A stretch of DNA of 17,236 nucleotides from Dunaliella salina (lineage: Eukaryota > Chlorophyta > Chlorophyceae > Chlamydomonadales > Dunaliellaceae). Shown one piece after another: positions 1 to 8,119 of this stretch (positions are counted from its first letter, which is position 1; each line of letters starts with the position of its first letter). Below the pieces are notes generated by a model, which had not been told where the DNA came from, did not search any database, and was given only the letters and a program-made list of their open reading frames with translations. Location of the stretch: positions 107,345 through 124,580 of the forward strand of contig MU069560.1 of the NCBI GenBank assembly GCA_002284615.2, in the 5' to 3' direction. The position numbers were made by a program, and so were the translations under genes.

Positions 1-73
<73 letters not shown>

Positions 74-94
74 GCACACACACACACGCGCGCA
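1..94. repeat. CA dinucleotide microsatellite with CG interruptions
   Basis: An uninterrupted CA run of about 70 bases is followed by short CG interruptions and further CA, ending in CGCGCGCATGC. Alternating purine-pyrimidine tracts of this kind can adopt Z-DNA and are usually length-polymorphic. The run begins at the first base, so its true length is unknown. No gene-related signal is attached to it. Confidence 0.97.
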
Positions 95-414
95 TGCAAG
101 CATGGGGACTTTGTGTCGCAACACCATGATGTTTTGGCATACTTATGTCTTAAATACTCAGCACCATTGACCTCCAATTGCAAGCAAGCTGTTGCACTGT
201 CTACATGTGCATGGTTTGTTTGCAGCATGAAGTGGAACAACGTTGTTTGTTAACAAAGAGCAAGCTCAAGCTCAGAACACCTTATCACAACCACACATTT
301 TTGCCAAGACATGGAGATGGAACAGAGAAATACCTTAGTCTTTACTGTGCCCGCAACTAAGAAATAATGATTTTTTGGCATGCAACATAGCATGTGCGGC
401 ATGTTTGCTAATGC
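95..414. other. non-coding stretch, nothing recognised
   Basis: Only short overlapping open frames occur on both strands and none resembles a known protein. I see no tRNA, promoter or repeat boundary here. The sequence leads directly into the 366-bp tandem repeat. Confidence 0.5.
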
Positions 415-1262
415 ACTTACCCGTGCTGCCCAGCTGGGCATGCTGTCCCCCTTCCCCAAAGCTTCTCACCTGAGCCTCCTGGTCTGCAGCATTCTTGTTT
501 GCCCCCGCCCCTGCAATGGCAAACACGAATGCTGCAGACCAAAAGGGGCGGTGGCCTTGTTGCCCTTGGCAGGGTTTGCAGCGCCTGCAAGCCAGGAATC
601 AGTTTTTTTGTTTTTTTAATTTCCATCACACAAATCTGCAACCGTGCATGCCAACACTGCCTCACTGAGCAAGCTGTCTGCCTGCACTCAGCTAGTTGAT
701 AGCATGCAGCATGCAATATCAAACTCACAATTATACGTTGAAACAGCCCTGGGAATGCCTCCCTGCTGATTTTTTGAAGCTCAAATTGAAACTGCCCGAT
801 TGGGCATGCTGTCCCCCTGCCCTTAAGCTTCTCTCCTGCTGCCTCCTGGTCTGCAGCATCCTGGTTTGCGGGGGTGGCGGCCTTGTTGCCCTTGGCAGGA
901 TTTGCAGCGCCTGCAAGCCAGGAATCAGTGCTTTGGTTACCTTGGTATTTGTTTTTCACACAAATGTGCACACATGCATGCCAACACTGCCCCACTGAGC
1001 ATGCTGTCTGCCTGCCCCCAGGTGGTTGATAGCATGCAGCATCAGACATACATCGGCACAAGATTTGCTGGTGTTCCCTTGCTGTGACCTTGCTGTCCCC
1101 TCGCCCCCCTGCTGATATTCCAAAGCCTCAAGCACGATTGCATTTGTGTTTTGAAACTGCGCTGTTGGGGCATGCTGCCCCCCTGCCCCCCAGCTATTCA
1201 CCTGCTGCCTCCTGGCTTGCAGCGTTCTTGTCTGCAGGAGCGGCCTCCTTGAACTCTCTTGA
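415..1262. repeat. tandem repeat, 366-bp period, about 2.3 copies
   Basis: The core GGGCATGCTG starts at 436 and 802, and a matching GGGCATGCTGC at 1168, so the spacing is exactly 366 twice. Each copy then runs through a CCCC-rich stretch, CTCCTGGTCTGCAGCAT or a close variant, and in the first two copies CTTGTTGCCCTTGGCAGG, GCGCCTGCAAGCCAGGAATC, CATGCCAACACTGCC and GTTGATAGCATGCAGCAT. The third copy is partial and diverges after about 1260. Because 366 is a multiple of three, a 214-residue open frame on the minus strand (417-1061) spans the copies. Small indels put parts of the copies into different frames, so I regard that frame as a by-product of the repeat, not a gene. Confidence 0.85.
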
Positions 1263-1660
1263 ATGTTGAATGAACAAGGGTGTACTTCGTACAAGCAGTC
1301 TATGCAACCTAGTTGAATTTGTGCCTTACTTCGCATGTCTGTTCATGCACAGTGACCATGTGTGTGTTTCTTTCAGCAGTGGCACTTCTGAACTCAGAGC
1401 AAGACTTTGTTTTCGCTTTTTGAGCCTGCTTCCTTTTTAGCCTAGGTTGGTATGTTTTCCGCTCAGCTGCCCTTGAAGGCGGATATAGCGTGTAACCTAA
1501 CCTTACCTTACCTTCCCTCTTGAATGTTGTGTGCATGCCATAAAGCCTGCGGCTCTCGACACGTCCAGCTCCATCAGCTGCTGCCGGTTGTACGCAGTGC
1601 GAACCACGTGATTTTGCTCATATTCAGTCAACTCTGCTTGCATCCAAAAATCAAGAGGAG
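1263..1660. other. non-coding stretch with a short ACCTT-type run
   Basis: No gene is supported here. A simple run, TAACCTAACCTTACCTTACC, lies at about 1492-1511. It is too short and too irregular to call telomeric. Confidence 0.4.
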
Positions 1661-1671
1661 AGCAGGGGAGT

Positions 1672-1921
1672 CGTTTGTTTTCTACAACTTACACATGAGG
1701 GCATGCACGCACAGCTTAGCACTTGCAGACACCTGTGTTGGCTAACCATATAACCAAGAAATCCATGCACATCACACCTGGATCGATGGCCTCTGCAGTT
1801 GGGGCCGACTTCTTACTTTTATTGCCAGCTGCATGCGCAAGGCAGGTACAAGGCGGGTTGTTTTTTTCTTACAGGTCGGGGCACGCACACACAGCTTTGC
1901 ACTTTCAGACACCTGTGTTGG
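1672..1921. repeat. pair of diverged direct repeats, 180-bp spacing
   Basis: A segment ending GCACTTTCAGACACCTGTGTTGG at 1921 has a diverged counterpart ending at 1741, exactly 180 bp upstream. The similarity covers roughly the last 60-70 bases of each copy: a T-rich tract, a CACGCACA motif, AGCTT.GCACTT.CAGACACC. Upstream of that the two copies are not clearly alignable by eye. Confidence 0.6.
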
Positions 1922-2480
1922 CCGACATTGCAACCCGTATATTACCCCCTGCACATCTCACCTGCTCCTTTCTCCTTCTTGCCCTCCAAACCATGATCGG
2001 TGTTCACAGCCGCTGCAAGCACACATGCAACAACAATGAATGAATTTTGCAAATTTTGTTATAATACCAAAGGAGATATGAAGGGTGCGCGCATGCACAT
2101 TCAGAGCACAAGTGCCAAGTCATTATGACCTGGATTGAAACATCAAAGGCACGTGAACATGCATGTGAACATCAAAAAGCAGCGCAGGCAAGCCAGTCCC
2201 TCTCGTGAGCTCTGTACAAGTGCAATCCCTTAAACAATTTATTGAAGGCAAATCTTAAGTGATCCTGGGTGGTGTGAGCTACTCATCATGCTCATTGCCA
2301 ATCTGTGTGGGGAGCAGCCCGTAGAGGGCAATGCAATGATTCATCATGATGTGCATTTTCCATCATCATGATGAGTTATCTGTACTGCACAGTGCCGCAG
2401 CTGACCAGCACCAAATGTAGCTGATCCATCTGCGGCTTCGAGTCGGTCCAGCATGGGGAGAGGGGGTCCTGGAGAAGTCA
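1922..2480. other. non-coding stretch with small inverted repeats
   Basis: No gene is supported. Around 2285-2375 the sequence is rich in CATCATGATG-type palindromes, and CATTGCC (about 2292) pairs with GGCAATG (about 2318), which would allow local hairpins. This ends at the target duplication of the next element. Confidence 0.45.
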
Positions 2481-2488
2481 AACATTTG
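2481..2488. repeat. left target-site duplication AACATTTG
   Basis: The eight bases AACATTTG immediately precede the left terminal inverted repeat and are repeated exactly at 3985-3992, just beyond the right one. An 8-bp duplication is the insertion signature of hAT transposases. Confidence 0.85.
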
Positions 2489-2509
2489 TAGGGTTCGCAC
2501 AAACGTTAT
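2489..2509 (+). repeat. left terminal inverted repeat of hAT-like element
   Basis: These 21 bases, beginning TAGGGTTCGCAC, are the exact reverse complement of 3964-3984. Confidence 0.95.
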
Positions 2510-2646
2510 AGTTATATATAACGTTATATTTATAACATAAGTATATAACCCGTATATTGATCTTGTTATGTTAAACGTTATAAAGATATATGCTATATAT
2601 AACGTTATTAATAACGTTATAAATAACGTTATATATAACTTTATAT
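2510..2646. repeat. left subterminal AT-rich array of ATAACGTTAT palindromes
   Basis: Exact copies of the 10-bp palindrome ATAACGTTAT lie at 2518-2527, 2599-2608, 2611-2620 and 2623-2632, with further near-copies between. Subterminal repeats of this kind are known in hAT elements as transposase-binding sites; that role here is inference. Confidence 0.75.
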
Positions 2647-2838
2647 ACCCTACTGCTCCAAAATGTTACGTGATCCAAATCACGAAAGCCTATCCCGAAG
2701 TTTGCCTATAATTAGTATCAGCTGCATTTTTGTTTGAAAGTCATCACGGAGAACAAGAATCAAAAAAAATTTCTCCCTGCGGGGCATCACGAAATTGTTC
2801 TGCCAGGCACCTGTTCCAGCACCTCTCCGNGGGAGAGT

Positions 2839-3305
2839 GTAACGATATAAATCATGAAACAAGCGGGGAGCTCTCAGGCGTCATCCGGGTGCATCAGTTT
2901 TTCAGTGGCTAAGTCATTTGTAACATTTGGTGGAGCTGCTCGGTTCGAAACCCATAGTCCTCTGTCTACATACCTTGATCAGCCGCCGTGGACGTCGGTG
3001 TCTAACGGGGGGAGGTATGTAACGATATGAATCATGAAACAAGCGGGGAGCTCTCAGGCGTCGTCAGGGCGCATCAGTTTTTCAGTGACTCAGCCGCTCA
3101 GTCATTAGTTACATTTGGTGGAGCTGCTCGGTTCGAAACCCACCGTCCTCTGTCTACATACCTTGTTCAGCCGCCGTGGACGTCGGTGTCTAACGGGGGG
3201 AGGTATGTAACGATATAAATAATGAAACAAGCGGGATGCTCTCAGGTGCCATCCGGGCGCATCGGCTTTTCGCCGGTCAGTGGCTCAGTCACTCGGTCAT
3301 CTGTT
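2839..3305. repeat. tandem repeat, 180- and 188-bp units, about 2.5 copies
   Basis: GTAACGATAT opens units at 2839, 3019 and 3207. The first two units share almost all of their sequence, including GAAACAAGCGGGGAGCTCTC, GTGGAGCTGCTCGG, CCGCCGTGGACGTCGGTGTC and GGGGGGAGGTATG. The second is longer by 8 bp (an added GCCGCTCA-like stretch), and the third decays after about 3305. The first two units carry GGTTCGAAACC on the plus strand, which fits the pol III B-box consensus GGTTCGANNCC. A convincing A-box is lacking. Confidence 0.9.
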
Positions 3306-3362
3306 ACAGAGAGTATGCCTCTTTGGGGAGGGGGGAACGGCGCGCTGCTGGGAGGGACCCCC

Positions 3363-3375
3363 GGGGGGGGGGGGG
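3363..3375 (+). repeat. 13-base G homopolymer
   Basis: Thirteen consecutive G residues directly follow CCCCC, forming a C-run/G-run junction. Such a tract is prone to polymerase slippage and assembly error. Confidence 0.9.
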
Positions 3376-3522
3376 TAAGTGCCCCTTGACCTCGTTGACC
3401 AGCCACGTCATCACGACCAATTTCGGAACGCCTGAGGCCCATCACGACTAATTAGTATCAAAAAATTTAAGAAAATCTGTCCCGAATTGCAAATATCACG
3501 TAACATTTTGGAGCAGTAGGGT

Positions 3523-3963
3523 TACGTCATATTCGGAGAACTTCACAATTAAGTTTCACGATTCCGTAATCAAGTGCACTTTCACAGGGAGCTCTTCAGG
3601 CAGGTCAGCTAGCAGCAGCAGCAGGTACAAGCTGAGTGCAAGCAAACAGAGTGTGATTTTGGTCAGGACATGCGTAAAATGCAGGGCTAGGAGAGTGTGA
3701 AGTTGTGCAGGAATGATGACTTAAGAAAAGGATGTTTTACGCGCTCGGCGCAGACTCTGACTTTCAGACACTCTTTCTTGTCACCATCTCATTTTTTGCT
3801 TGAAGTAAATTGGTTTAACGGTTTCTACTCATTGAGAGCTATCCAGTGATACCCTTGAAATTGCGATTTGCTGAACTCGAAATCTGTGTACATAACGTTT
3901 GTAACATTTATAACGTTATATAACGTTATATACGGGTTATATAACGTGAAACCATTTTGCCAC
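3523..3963. other. right arm of hAT-like element
   Basis: This mostly unique stretch lies between the nested element and the right terminal repeat. It contains a short AGC run near 3610 and, at its right end, two exact ATAACGTTAT palindromes (3910-3919, 3920-3929) mirroring the left arm. No open frame resembles a protein. Confidence 0.6.
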
Positions 3964-3984
3964 ATAACGTTTGTGCGAACCCTA
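3964..3984 (-). repeat. right terminal inverted repeat of hAT-like element
   Basis: These 21 bases, ending GTGCGAACCCTA, are the exact reverse complement of 2489-2509. Confidence 0.95.
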
Positions 3985-3992
3985 AACATTTG
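3985..3992. repeat. right target-site duplication AACATTTG
   Basis: This is an exact copy of 2481-2488 and abuts the right terminal inverted repeat. Confidence 0.85.
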
Positions 3993-4179
3993 CACATTTG
4001 CACAAGGGTCAATAAAAAAGCAACGATGGACAAAATATTATTTGTAAAGTTCAAAATTATTTTTACTGAAATCACAGGTGTGAGCCTGTGATTCCAAAAA
4101 GGCGCTAAGTGCTGCACAACCGAAATACCACCAATGCCTCTAGAAGCGCTCCGCAGGCCCAAATTTCGCTTTAAAATTG

Positions 4180-4439
4180 TTTTAGGGGTCCTCAGTTTCC
4201 CTTTCGCCGCGGACTACCCACGTCCTCCACGATCCAGTGCACCTCTTTGGCAATCCGCTGTAAAAGAAACACCATGATACGTTTCAAATAACAAGCAATG
4301 TATACACTATGTTTTGGGGCCTCCGTTTCCATTTCGCCGCGGACACCCCATCTCCTCCGTACGACCCACTGCACCCCGTCCTCTTAGGCCATCCGCCATA
4401 AAAGAAACACCATGATACGTTTTGAACAATTTATGTAAC
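4180..4439. repeat. tandem duplication, 130-138-bp unit, two copies
   Basis: CTC(A/C)GTTTCC followed by TTTCGCCGCGGAC occurs at 4191 and 4321. TAAAAGAAACACCATGATACG occurs at 4261 and 4399. The offset grows from 130 to 138 because copy 2 has extra bases around 4378-4386. No coding function is apparent. Confidence 0.8.
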
Positions 4440-4675
4440 TAGTCGGTACCCGTTGTGTGTGATTGCGGCAATTGTCGACCCCATTCTCCATGCTCCTCGT
4501 CGGTACTAACCGGTCGCCAAATCATCCTTTGGGAGGTGGGCATGGACCGACATGAATCCATGCTGTTTGAAGAGGAGCTCAAGCGAAAAGGACCTCACTC
4601 CACCCTTGTCCGCCCTCCATGCGCACGGACAGCCACAGAATCCGACCGGCACCTGCTGCCGCGGAACTCAGCAAG
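4440..4675. other. non-coding, start of long repeat block A
   Basis: No gene is supported. The segment around 4613-4660 (CCTCCATGC, then AGAATCCGACCGGCACC) resembles 14089-14125 and 16971-17010, which places it in the same repeat family as blocks B and C. Confidence 0.45.
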
Positions 4676-5205
4676 GAAAGTCCAGGGACCCTGAATATCA
4701 ATTCCCTCCAGTTTTTATCCGGAACAGTCAAGGCGCAAGCGCAGAATTCCCGTCCAAAGTCGACGTGAAATAAACCTAATCGTTCTCACTGGTCCTTTAC
4801 TGCCTTCGTTGATATCCTGCACTTTCTGCGCATAATGAATACCATAATGTTTTGCCATAATGTATCGACAAATTGCTACTCCCATATCTAATCCAATATG
4901 ATCTGCTACTACTGATCTCACTCCCATCCATGCACATTCTGGTTGTGTCTGTGTACCATAAATCTCAAACCTCGCTGTATGTCCTCTACGTTCATATATA
5001 CTTGGTTTCTTCTTTGTTACTGCAGTGTTAAATTTGCCTGCATATGTACCGGGCATTCCAACCGAATCGGTTGATTCTGGGACTGGCCTCTCATAGTAAG
5101 GGCGCTGCGCGCCGGCCCAAATTCCAGGAACCCTGAATATCAGTTCCTTCTATTTTTTATCCGGAACGGTCAAGGCGCGGGCGCGGAATTCCCGTCCAAA
5201 GTGCG
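4676..5205. repeat. pair of about 85-bp direct repeats flanking the insertion
   Basis: ACCCTGAATATCA, TTTTTATCCGGAAC, GTCAAGGCGC and GAATTCCCGTCCAAAGT occur in the same order at about 4686-4763 and 5130-5203. The second copy continues into the normal repeat context AACCGAATCGGTTGG. The first is interrupted after CCCGTCCAAAGT by the A-rich segment. Confidence 0.75.
4715..5056 (-). CDS. unrecognised open frame, A-rich inserted segment
   Basis: The frame is 113 codons from the first ATG and stays open upstream to a TAG near 5150, so about 150 codons have no stop. I do not recognise the product. Its central part (about 4780-5045) has protein-like composition, including motifs YERRGHTARFEIYGTQ and DHIGLDMGVAICRY. 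It favours GTA, GGA, AGA, CCA and CAT codons, unlike the GC-richer DNA around it. In repeat blocks B and C the sequences ATTCCCGTCC and AACCGAATCGGTT are only about 11 bases apart. Here they are separated by about 300, so the segment looks like an insertion into the repeat. The last 20 or so residues are encoded by repeat DNA. It could be a captured gene fragment, a viral or mobile-element fragment, or chance. No promoter or polyadenylation evidence was found. Confidence 0.25.
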   Translation of the reverse strand: MPGTYAGKFNTAVTKKKPSIYERRGHTARFEIYGTQTQPECAWMGVRSVVADHIGLDMGVAICRYIMAKHYGIHYAQKVQDINEGSKGPVRTIRFISRRLWTGILRLRLDCSG

Positions 5206-6400
5206 TTCAAACCGAATCGGTTGGCCCCTGCATTTTTCGGACGATCACAAATTTCTTTCTTAGGAATTTGGGTATAGCAAGCGCCTCCCTGAGGCGGGCC
5301 CAAATTTCGCCCGGATTCCCATACTCTGTTCTTCCTCGCTGCACTTCTTGAAAATGAGCACAGGCCAAGGTGGACACGGCCTGCAAGGAAGACAGCTTGA
5401 GGGAGGACACAAAGAAGACAGGAGTTCCCTGCGTGGCTTGCAAACAAAAAAAAATCAGAGCAAGGAAGGCAAACAAAGAACAAGCCATCATCGCCATCCC
5501 TTACCTCTTTTTTTGTTTTGTTCGAAAAATTAACAGCACTGCATGCTTGCATGCCTTCCGGGATGCTGGCAGTCACAGCTGCACAAGAGACTTGTTTCTT
5601 GCTGTTTTGACTCCATGCATGCTCCTCCATGCATGTGCATGCAATTTGTGTACACCCGCCGTCAGAGAACCTGGAATTCTATAGCACATGTGTTGACCAA
5701 AACAAGGACACAAGCTGAAAAGAAGAGCCACCAAACCTGTTTCAAGTTTTCATCTCTCACCATGCACAATCTGCAGATCATAACAACTATATTAATTAAC
5801 GGCATCAAAAAAACAACTGACCGTAAAAAGGCACCAAAGCAGGACATGCATGCATGGCTAGGATGTCAAGGACTTCATCTGACAGTTTTCCGAGTTGGAG
5901 TCCACAACTCCTCCTTGCACCTTCACATCCACCCCTATCATTCGCCACAATACAAGGAAAAGCCTTGCACAACAGGCTCTTTAAAAGCAAGAAAGGCCTC
6001 CAATTCATAATGAGCATGGTCTGAATTGCTCTCCAATCCTGTCCATAAGCACCAAGTTGGCCTGAATGGAAGGACCAAACCAGGGTAAGGAAAGCAAACA
6101 AGGAAGGCATGCACAATCTAACCCCACCAGCACGTCATGCATGCACCCCTTCCTCTCGTACCAGTAGGCCAGAACCACCATGACTCCATGCTCCTCGTTA
6201 ATTGAGACGCCCTACATGCAAGCATGACAAGACACAAGAACAGGGGAAGCGAACAAGAAACAAGCACAAACCCTGCATCAGCCGTTGCCCTTCATCTAAC
6301 ATGTGTACACCAAGAGGCCCTCAGAAGCCTCCTTGACTGCATCCTCCTTGCCAATTGGCACTTCATACATGCATGACAGTCCATACATGCATGACAGTCA
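5170..6400. repeat. long repeat block A, homologous to 14195-15430
   Basis: The two regions are collinear over about 1.2 kb with an offset of 9,016-9,039 bases. Shared landmarks include AACCGAATCGGTTGG (5210, 14232), GGATGCTGGCAGTCACAGCT (5571, 14587), CACATGTGTTGACCAAAACA, CCTACATGCAAGCATGACAA (6211, 15250) and ACACAAGAACAGGGGAAGCG. Identity is high but with many indels, including differences that change every reading frame, which argues against protein-coding constraint. Open frames up to 157 codons exist on both strands (for example 5157-5630 minus and 5543-6010 plus), and their counterparts in the other copy are shifted or interrupted. Confidence 0.85.
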
Positions 6401-7540
6401 CACAAACAGATGCAAGAAAGGCATGAAGGACACAAGAACAAGGTTCCTTGAAGTGAACAAGGGAGACATGGTCCCCGCATCAGCTGTTGCACTTCCTCTC
6501 ACACCAGCAGGCCCTCAGGAAACTCCTTGAACAACATGCTTTTCGTCACAGGCACTCTATACATGCATGCATGACAATCACACATACAGCTGCAAGAAAG
6601 GCATGAAGCTCTCCAAGCAGCTGCAGGTTCGACCTCCTTGCAAAGTGTTAACCTGAAGAAGTAAGGATGGCAGGACCTGAAAAACATGACCTGCAAAACT
6701 TTTCTGAACTCATCTTTTTCAGCTTACAAGGGTTACAAGGATTACAAGGGGAGAAAAAGGCCATCAGTCAAAACGCGCGACTGCTAGCCTGTTCATGAAA
6801 CATCATGAGTTCATGAATGAAAAAGAAAAGGCTTTTCAGCTTACATGACTGCCCCATGCTCCAGGGAACTGGAAGCTGAAACCCCATGAGAGCTCTCCTT
6901 GCACCAAAATCAGGATGGAAGCCTTGCTCCTGGATTCCATGCTCCTTGTCAACTGGCACTGCTGCAAGCATCAAGGACAGCTGCACAAACACGGAAGACA
7001 CAACCTAGATCTTGAATGTATATTTTTTAAAACAGCACATGACACCATGACTGCCTGGACACATGCAAGTCCTTCTTACTCCATATGACTGACCCAGGTG
7101 TAAGCAGTCTTGACGGTCGGCATGGGAGGACAGCAAACAAACAAGCAAGACCTGAACCCCACATCAGGTTGCTGCCTTTCCTCTCGCACCAACAGGCCCT
7201 TCGAAACCCCCTTGACTCCCTGTTCCTCGCCCACTGACACTCCATACATGCATGCATGACAGCCACACAAACAGCTGCAGGAAAGGCATGAAGGACACAA
7301 GAACAAGGAAGTAAACATGAGGGACATGATCCCCGCGTCAGCTGTTGCCCTTCCTCACACACCAGCAGGCCCTCAGGAAACTCCTTGAACAACACCATGC
7401 TTTTCGTCAACTGGCACTCCATACATGCATGCATGACAGTCACACAAACAGCTGCAAGAAAGGCATGAAGCTCTCCAAGCAGCAACAGGTTCGACCACCT
7501 TGCAAGCAAAGTGTTAACCTGAAGGACAGACAAGAAGTGT
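6290..7540. repeat. cluster of short repeated modules containing ATGCATGACAG
   Basis: A module of roughly 130-180 bases recurs: CAGCAGGCCCTCAGGAAACT, CTCCATGCTCCTCGTCAACTGGCACT or variants, CATGCATGACAGTCACACAAACAG, CTGCAAGAAAGGCATGAAG, and in some copies GTGTTAACCTGAAG. Copies are centred near 6380, 6570, 7255 and 7430, with diverged relatives at 15410 and 15805. A 231-codon minus-strand frame (7027-7722) runs through two modules and is Cys-rich, but copies differ by indels and I do not consider it a gene. A stretch near 6655-6725 repeats the opening of blocks B and C. Confidence 0.75.
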
Positions 7541-7736
7541 ACCTTCTTGGAATTCTCCTTGACCCACCTTGGCCGCTTCAGGACCCCGAATCCATGCTTC
7601 TCGTCAATCGTCATCGCTCTAAGACTCTGCTTCTTAAAGTAAGGACTCGCGCAATCACCAATACCATGCGCTAAAGAGACCAATCCACTGCAAAACATGT
7701 AAGCTTCCTTACAAAGCTTCAAAGAACCACTGTGTA

Positions 7737-7875
7737 GCTACGAAGTGTGGGAATCCCAACTTTTGCTCGCATACACTAGGCATCCTCAACCTCTGTGGGT
7801 GGCCACCCTCTTTCTCATTAAGCAAGACTNCTACTTGCGAGCAAAGTCAACTCCCACACTCCCACGTAGCAAGCT
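7737..7875. repeat. imperfect inverted repeat (foldback), about 130 bp
   Basis: TGTGGGA followed after a short gap by TTTGCTCGC (7746-7770) faces GCGAGCAAA and TCCCACA (7836-7857). Outside these, CTACG (about 7738) faces CGTAG (about 7865). The central loop holds an N at 7830. This could be a small MITE or foldback remnant; no target duplication is evident. Confidence 0.55.
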
Positions 7876-8119
7876 CTCTAGCTCCACTCATGCACAAAGT
7901 AGCTTGCAGCGGACGGTCATTCCATCACCGGATCATAGGCAACACCATTGATTTCATTTTGCATGACCAAAACATGGCTCCTACCAAGCTTCCACTCTCC
8001 ATCCAAAGGAGAAGATGTCACGGACAAGTTTTCTACTCAACATTAACCCATTCATACATTTCATCGTGTTACCATGGCATAGCTCAATATATACCTTTTC
8101 AACAGCGGACTATTAGGTA
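7876..8119. other. unassigned stretch beyond the integrase stop
   Basis: On the minus strand the frame after the stop at 8120-8122 begins with a few residues plausibly continuing integrase, then meets many stops. I cannot identify the integrase zinc-binding HHCC set or the DDE core here in any frame with confidence. Confidence 0.4.

Larger units (their letters stand above)
2647..3522. mobile_element. nested inverted-repeat element, Stowaway/mariner-like
   Basis: The first 28 bases (2647-2674) are the exact reverse complement of 3495-3522. One reading is a Stowaway/mariner-like element at 2653-3516 with 22-bp ends starting CTGCTCCAAAATG. It would be flanked by the TA duplication usual for that superfamily (2651-2652 and 3517-3518) and inserted at the palindromic target ACCC-TA-GGGT. 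The alternative is a 28-bp inverted repeat with no visible target duplication. The interior contains no transposase, only tandem repeats and a G-run. Family assignment is tentative. Confidence 0.65.
2489..3984. mobile_element. non-autonomous hAT-like DNA transposon, 1496 bp
   Basis: The ends are a perfect 21-bp inverted repeat (2489-2509 against 3964-3984) starting TAGGGTTCGCAC. They are flanked by a perfect 8-bp direct repeat. TAGGG/CAGGG-type ends with 8-bp duplications are typical of the hAT superfamily. Just inside both ends are AT-rich arms with many copies of the self-complementary ATAACGTTAT and a 16-bp inverted pair TATATAACCCGTATAT (2542-2557 against 3928-3943). No transposase-like frame is present, so the element must rely on an enzyme encoded elsewhere. 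A second inverted-repeat element (2647-3522) is nested within it. The family assignment is inference from end structure only. Confidence 0.85.

Noticed and set aside
1492..1515. Interstitial telomere repeat
   Set aside because: The ACCTT/ACCTA units are irregular and fewer than five.
7027..7722. 231-codon Cys-rich minus-strand frame
   Set aside because: It is built of two short repeat modules whose other copies are frameshifted; composition follows the GCATGC-rich DNA.
7876..8119. Integrase zinc finger or catalytic core beyond the stop
   Set aside because: One frame shows a few residues that could be forced onto the zinc-finger pattern, but the second His, both Cys and the DDE triad are not identifiable.
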